DNA from: Doryteuthis pealeii
Lineage: Eukaryota; Mollusca; Cephalopoda; Myopsida; Loliginidae
Direction: 5' to 3'
DNA length: 64,000 nt
Assembly: GCA_023376005.1 (NCBI GenBank)
Contig: CM042139.1
Location: forward strand, 133,549,039 to 133,613,038
The notes under the pieces were generated by a model. It was not told the origin of the DNA. It saw only the letters and a program-made list of their open reading frames with translations, and ran no database searches. The translations under genes were made by a program, and so were the position numbers. Of the stretch, positions 58,566 to 64,000 are shown piece after piece; the first letter of the stretch is position 1; each line of letters opens with the position of its first letter.

Positions 58566-61500
58566 GCTGAGGGTCTTACTGGTGTTGGTAATGTCGTTAA
58601 ACTGCCATCTTTGGGTTCCAATTGTGGAGCTCTGAGGAGCGTGGGGTATTCATTGCATTTCTCCAGATCCACTCTGACCTGGAGTGGTAGTACCTGTTAA
58701 GGTGTGCCATCTATGGGCTAACTAGATAAAGATTTTCATAAAAAATTTGAGTACCCACAATGAGTAAAACAAAACACTTCAGATAAAATACCCAAGAGTT
58801 TTGACATGCTGTAAAGATCCAACAACCAACCAATATAGTGCATGATTTTGTATAGGATATACAGTATATTAAGGGTGGGGGTCAGGATACAGTTGGAAAA
58901 ACTCTATTTGGAATTTGTAGCAATGTATGATTTGTATACTGTAATGACTTAACTGTAAAGTAAGTTGTCGGGGGTTGCCTAAAGTCGGTATGTGAGGGAG
59001 TCTTCCCCTTTTTACTAACGCTAGACAAGGAGATTGTTTGGCTTGGGAGTTGGAGCGCATCACTAGCACAGCTCTTACTTTACCACAAGATCCTGTGCTA
59101 CTCGTACGCTGAGTTGGCGAGGACGGTATTGAATAGGAACCTTATGAGATTTCTCGCCGAACAACTGCTACCATAGAGCTAACGCCAGCTGCCTACTGAT
59201 TCCTGTAATTCCAGATAGATATAAGATAGATATTGAGTGAATTGAAACCTGTGCACTTTAAAAATTCTTTCCATGTTAATTTTTAATATCTATAAAATTT
59301 TAGTGCTCAATGCATGAAATGTAGAGCAATATCAAATATATTTCAAGTATCATCAGATTGTGCTCACAGCATGGAATGTCGCCTATCAGTCATTGGTTCT
59401 GGGAGGTCCACTGTGTAACATCCAGAATCTGCACAAGCTGACTTAGGTTTTTTGCTGGTCGTCCTATCTAGTGTGGAGATGTTGGCAGAAACATCACTTA
59501 TGAGTTCTCTTTGCCTCTACAGGCAGTGTCCAGCATCATTGTTTGTGCTCATTCAGATGGTTTGTGATGGGGGGGGGGAGCAAGTGACCAATGTAGCTCT
59601 GTCTAGTAATCTTGTGACTCCAATTTTTCATGTCAATCCTTTGGGTGAGCTAGTATTAAATACATGTAGTGGTTTTATTTCCTATAAATCTAACAAAGGG
59701 GAAACACTCTTGACTTGATAAATTTATTTTATTGATCACTAGGAAAAAAGATGGGTTAGGTTAGCTCACCTGGAGATTCAGCAATTATGAAAAGTGTCGA
59801 GTTTTATCTTTCATTTTTATAGGGGCCGTTTAGCTCAGTTGGTAGAGCATCTGCGTCAAAACCAAGGGTTCTGGGTTTGTTACTGACGCTTCTTTAACAA
59901 TGCATGAGAAGCAGCAGCTTGGGTCCGTGTGGTAAAGTGGAGCTGATGGTGGGTGTAGTGCTTCTACATCATGCAAAAACATCTCCTTGGTCTAGTGCTA
60001 GAGAAAAGGGGATAAACTCCTTTGCTGTCCAACTGCGCTGGCATGTTGGAGGTGCAGGTTGTAATGAATAGCATTGAAGGAAATGGACATGGCGGCATAA
60101 GTTCAAATCCTGGACATGGCAGTTTGCATTTCACATAGCTGGATTCAATACCTTTCCTAAGGGTATAGTGCTATGGATAAATAGTAGGCAGACTGGTTGC
60201 CATACCATGGTTAAAGACACCCATTCTAGAAGGAAAATTAGTTCTGCTTTCCTCCTTCCTCCACTTGAAACTACTGCTAGAGATGGACTAGCCGGCAGTT
60301 TCAAATCCTGGGTGTGGTCTTTGCATTTCCTTTGCGCTAATACCTGAGGGAAAGGTATGATCTACTCTCCTCCAGCTATGGGATGAATAGTAGGGAAGAC
60401 TGGTTGCCTAACCAAGGTTAGAGTCCAGTCTAGAAGGATCTGAATTCAAACTGGTTGAACTCCGCTTAAGAATTGACCTTGTGTCACATCGTGCTCGTGT
60501 GGAGGGGTTGGTAAATATATATACTGCTAGAGTGTAGATTTAATCTAGTGCAAACAAATACTAACAAATCAAGTAATTTCAAAAACTCTTCACAAAATAA
60601 GACCATCCAGGATTTTACATTTCCTAATAGTGGGATTTATACTAACAATGACTAATTGAACAATAGTTAAAATCTATTCATCAAATACATTTGTTTTCTA
60701 CCAAACTATTGCTATGATTCCAAAACTTAATCAAATTAATGACCCACTGAGGTTGATATGCCCCAAACCAAACCACTTTCTTTCTTCCTCTGCTTTCCCT
60801 CTGTCTGAAATATTTATTAATTTGTTTTAATTTGGTCTTAATTAAATTTCTCTTCTCTGCAGAATCTTTGCTTAACGGAGGTTCCATAAACAAAATCAAA
60901 AAGAAAAAGATCCTGCTAAAATAAAAATTGAAATGAAAGTCCCACAAAATCAAATGTAATATCTAAATGAAATGGATTTCTGTGCTGCTAAAACATGAAA
61001 CCTTTTTTTTTTTTTTTTTTTTTTTTTTCATTTGTTGTTACCAACATAAAGCAAAAACTTTTGCATCATTTACATATGCAACAACTAATATTGGTATTTT
61101 CTTCACTCCTGTTGGGAGATTGAAAGTCTATTTGACTTGAATTTTAACTGGCCAGTTAAATATAAATAGTTAACTACTGCTGCTGGCATAATACTGTTTT
61201 TATCTGTTGGATTTCAATAAACTTAAGAAATTCAGCCAATTTTTGTTGGAATCCAATATTTTATGGATAAAATTACAAAAAAATTTTAAACTTTGTTGCT
61301 ACTTACACTGCCAAAATGATGTAAAAACATGAAAAAGAAAATTAAATTGTACTTAATGAATAAAATACTCGTATTATTTTGACTTTATTTAACAAAAATG
61401 TTATTTACTAATTCGGCAACTGGAAGTCTCACAGGCAGTTGATAACTTACTGAATTGCCACACAAGGGAATGCTGACCTGTCTTATAACACGCTAGGAAG

Positions 61501-62650
61501 TGCGTGGTTATGGTTTTTCCAGGGGAAATGGACTCGTCGCCCTCGAGTTCAAATCCTGGACGTGGTAATTGCATTTCATTTAGCGCTAATACCTTGGGAA
61601 AGGTATGAATCCTACAGTCCCCTCAGCTATGGATAAATAGTAGGGCAGACTGGGCTTTTTAACTTGTTAGGTAACTGGTCTAGAAGGAAAACTCTAGATT
61701 CAAACCTGTTGAACTCTACTTAAGAATTAACCTTGTGTCACATCTGCTTGTGTGGAGGGGGTTGGTAAAATATATTCCATTACAAACACACCTGTGTTGT
61801 ATACCTTATCAAACATTGTGTATATAATGAGTGAGAGTTTAGACAAACATTTGATTATATTGGTGATGGCTAGTCTTACTTGATATGATCTTTCAATCTA
61901 AAGGCAAGAAGGCAGATATCCAGTGGAATCTCTCACTGATGCAGATTACACATATAATCTAGTGCTTCTTTCAAATATGCCTGCTTAATCGCGAATCTGG
62001 TGCATTCTCTACGTGAACTCATAAAAATGGTTGTTTAATAAGATGGTGCATTTCTTCATTCAATGGTAAGCCTTTGAAATATACTCGGCAGCAATATCTT
62101 GTCTACTTCATATTAAAGCATGGAAGCTATTGACAGGTTATCATCATATGGTCTCATTGATTTTCCCTGATAAAGGTATCACATTTTAAAAGCTATCACT
62201 CCCGGATTAGACAATTGGTAATTGCTGTTGATTTGTATGTTAGAAGAGAGATATGATAGTAACCCTCTTCACACATAAAATAACAGGCATTACAATTGTC
62301 TGATTCTGCATCACATCTAGATCTATATACATGCGTACAGCAGAGCATCAACAAAATAACCTGGCCTACGCCATTGGCACACTAGTTAACCTGCTCCTTC
62401 ATTCTAAAAGAACCTTCACCTAAATGTTCATGTGAAACCGGTATACAATAAACTATTCTGATTGAATGCACACTCTCCACATCAAAGTGCTAGCAAATGT
62501 TAAACCAGCCATGGCAACTATTTTTGGAAAAATAGATCCAAGAGCATATTGAAAAGAACGGCTCATATCAAGGATGGCAAGTTTTCAATAGACGCTACAA
62601 AAATCACATACTTCGGGGGTTGATGTTCAAACATCCTCAGACCAGAAAAC

Positions 62651-62696
<46 letters not shown>

Positions 62697-64000
62697 TTTA
62701 TTGGATTTAAAAAAAAACTAAACCCTATCACTAATATCTAATTACAATAGAAGCAAGATCTGGAAATTGATATGCAGGTGGCTGCCATGTGGCAGCTGTA
62801 CTTAAAAGAAATAAAACAATTTATTCGGCATAAAATAACCCAATGTGTTGACATGCGTAATACCCAACCCACCACTGATAAAAATAGAAAAAATCTTCCA
62901 AGCAGTAGCCATGTCAGTACTACTAATTGGCTGCACCATTGGACTTAATGAGATGCCTTGGAGGAAAAACTAGATGGTAACTATCAAAGTTTTGGGTTCT
63001 TCAAGTCCTTATCAACCACAGTGAGGAAAGTACTTTTTAGCTAAGCGCTAGTGGAGCGGCCACACTTACTTCAGCTCCTCAACTTTACCGACAGCTCTGT
63101 GCTACTCATATTGCTGATTGGCGAGGGCCGATATTGGAACAGAGACCGTGTGGTTTCAACCGGCCTGCTTTGAACAAATTCTCGGAAGCAGAAACCCTAC
63201 AAATGGCAGCTATAGTCATTTACTTTCTATTACGTAAACCATCAAGAAAGACTAACAAGAACATTTTAGGCACTGCTAGAGAAGTAAGAAGGAACTCAAT
63301 TGGCTGACCACCACGCAAAAACTAACATCAATGTTATGGACACTGGATCTGTCTAGAGGACATACCAGGCGTGATGGATGGCAAGTATAGCCAACGGGGT
63401 TAAATCGAACTTAACGGACCTAAATTCCCCGAAAGAAAGAAAAAAAAATACCAAAATCAGGGAATTTACCGAATTTAATGAAATTTTCAGTGTTGATATA
63501 TTAATGAATAAAAGATATAATGCACCAGTTATTTTAATTCAAATCTTTTACATTTTTTTTCAGGTCAGTTAACTTTGAACTAAATATCTTTTGAGGTTGA
63601 CACAGATTCTCAGATATTCTCAAATATATCTTTTATTCATTAATATATCAACACTGGAAATTTAATCTGTGTTACGCCTCAAAAGATATGTGGTTCAAGC
63701 TACTGACTGTAAGAGAAAATGTAAAAGTTTTTGAATAAAATAACTGGTGCATTATATCTTTTATTCATTGATATATCAACACTGAAAATTTCCTTAAATT
63801 TGGTTAATTCCCTGATTTATTATTTAAAAAAATTTTTTTTTTTCTTTCGGCAGGATGACATACGATGGTGGAATTAAGGTCTGTTAAGTTCAATTAACCA
63901 GAAATGTATATTTTACCAACAGAAAGGTGTTGGGGGGAAAAACAATCAGACCATGTATGGAAAATGAACAACTGCACCCTCAGTGGTTTTTTGACTAATT
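58566..64000 (-). repeat. Palindrome arm R2 (second inverted copy, cut by the window edge)
   Basis: Reverse complement of F2 58,483 back to about 53,035. Contents in order: family C (58566-58835), SINE A (about 58945-59200), family D (about 59370-59580), SINE A (about 59820-60040), SINE B (about 60050-60510), poly(T) 61003-61028, SINE B (about 61500-61760), hairpin (about 62205-62300), LINE remnant (about 62350-62600), T43 tract, shared tail (about 62825-62865), SINE A (about 62995-63165) and foldback element 2 (63398-63899). Numerous one-base indels relative to F2. Open frames are shadows. Confidence 0.97.
62652..62694. repeat. T43 homopolymer found only in R2
   Basis: The matching places in F1, R1 and F2 have no such tract: F2 reads straight from the complement of 'cagaaaactt' into 'gatttaaaaaaaaac'. 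It is an insertion of about 45-50 bases of T-rich sequence. Confidence 0.95.

Noticed and set aside
58503..58700. 65-codon frame across the third turnaround
   Set aside because: It spans the palindrome loop and a family C copy, so it is fortuitous.

Overview
This window looks like eukaryotic, repeat-rich, AT-rich non-coding DNA. The best guess is a mollusc or other lophotrochozoan, at low to moderate confidence. The evidence is tRNA-derived SINEs with long specific tails, decayed LINE C-termini, a Tc1/mariner-like relic, foldback (MITE-like) elements, TA/TG/TC microsatellites and 'agttac/tatctccc' motifs common in mollusc DNA. I see no bacterial-type operon, no rRNA, no CRISPR and no complete protein-coding gene. 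Almost all long open frames fall in microsatellites or repeats. I infer the species group from sequence style only.

The dominant feature is large-scale architecture. Bases 1-11,526 are single-copy within the window. From 11,527 on, one ~17 kb sequence is read four times in alternating orientation: F1 (+, 11,527-26,806), R1 (-, 26,807-41,655), F2 (+, 41,656-58,483) and R2 (-, 58,566-64,000, running off the edge). The window therefore holds only about 28.5 kb of distinct sequence. The three turnarounds lie at different points of the unit and each has a one-sided loop of about 50-80 nt. At least two show about 4 nt of microhomology. The arms differ mainly by single-base and homopolymer indels, heavily biased to loss in R1. 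This fits a fold-back artefact (MDA-type chimera, hairpin reads or unpolished haplotype) at least as well as a real nested inverted duplication. It is the item most worth checking.

Layout of 1-11.5 kb: a TC microsatellite; a tRNA-SINE (family A) with a perfect 12-bp target duplication; an inverted repeat pair; an antisense SINE of family B; a tandemly repeated stretch into which a 413-bp Tc1-like element (transposase C-terminus, TIRs, TA duplication) has inserted; two copies of non-autonomous family C; a second SINE A; a possible first exon on the minus strand; and the C-terminus of a Tx1/L1-like LINE followed by an antisense SINE B.

Layout of the ~17 kb unit, in F1/F2 order: two opposed family C copies; a 610-bp module (E) that recurs diverged about 6.1 kb later; compound TA/TG microsatellites; a 38-bp hairpin; a CCAAT/TATA promoter-like segment with a downstream splice acceptor and an 81-codon open frame; a 102-bp miniature insertion between 17-bp direct repeats; a 912-bp foldback element; the second module E; a LINE C-terminal remnant (+); a tandem pair of SINE B; a second foldback element of ~510 bp; a truncated SINE A; another LINE C-terminal remnant (-); several antisense SINE B; and, in F2/R2 only, two more SINE A (one with a perfect 13-bp target duplication) and a family C copy. 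Families B and C and some isolated fragments share a short 3' tail that can fold as a hairpin, suggesting mobilisation by one LINE partner.
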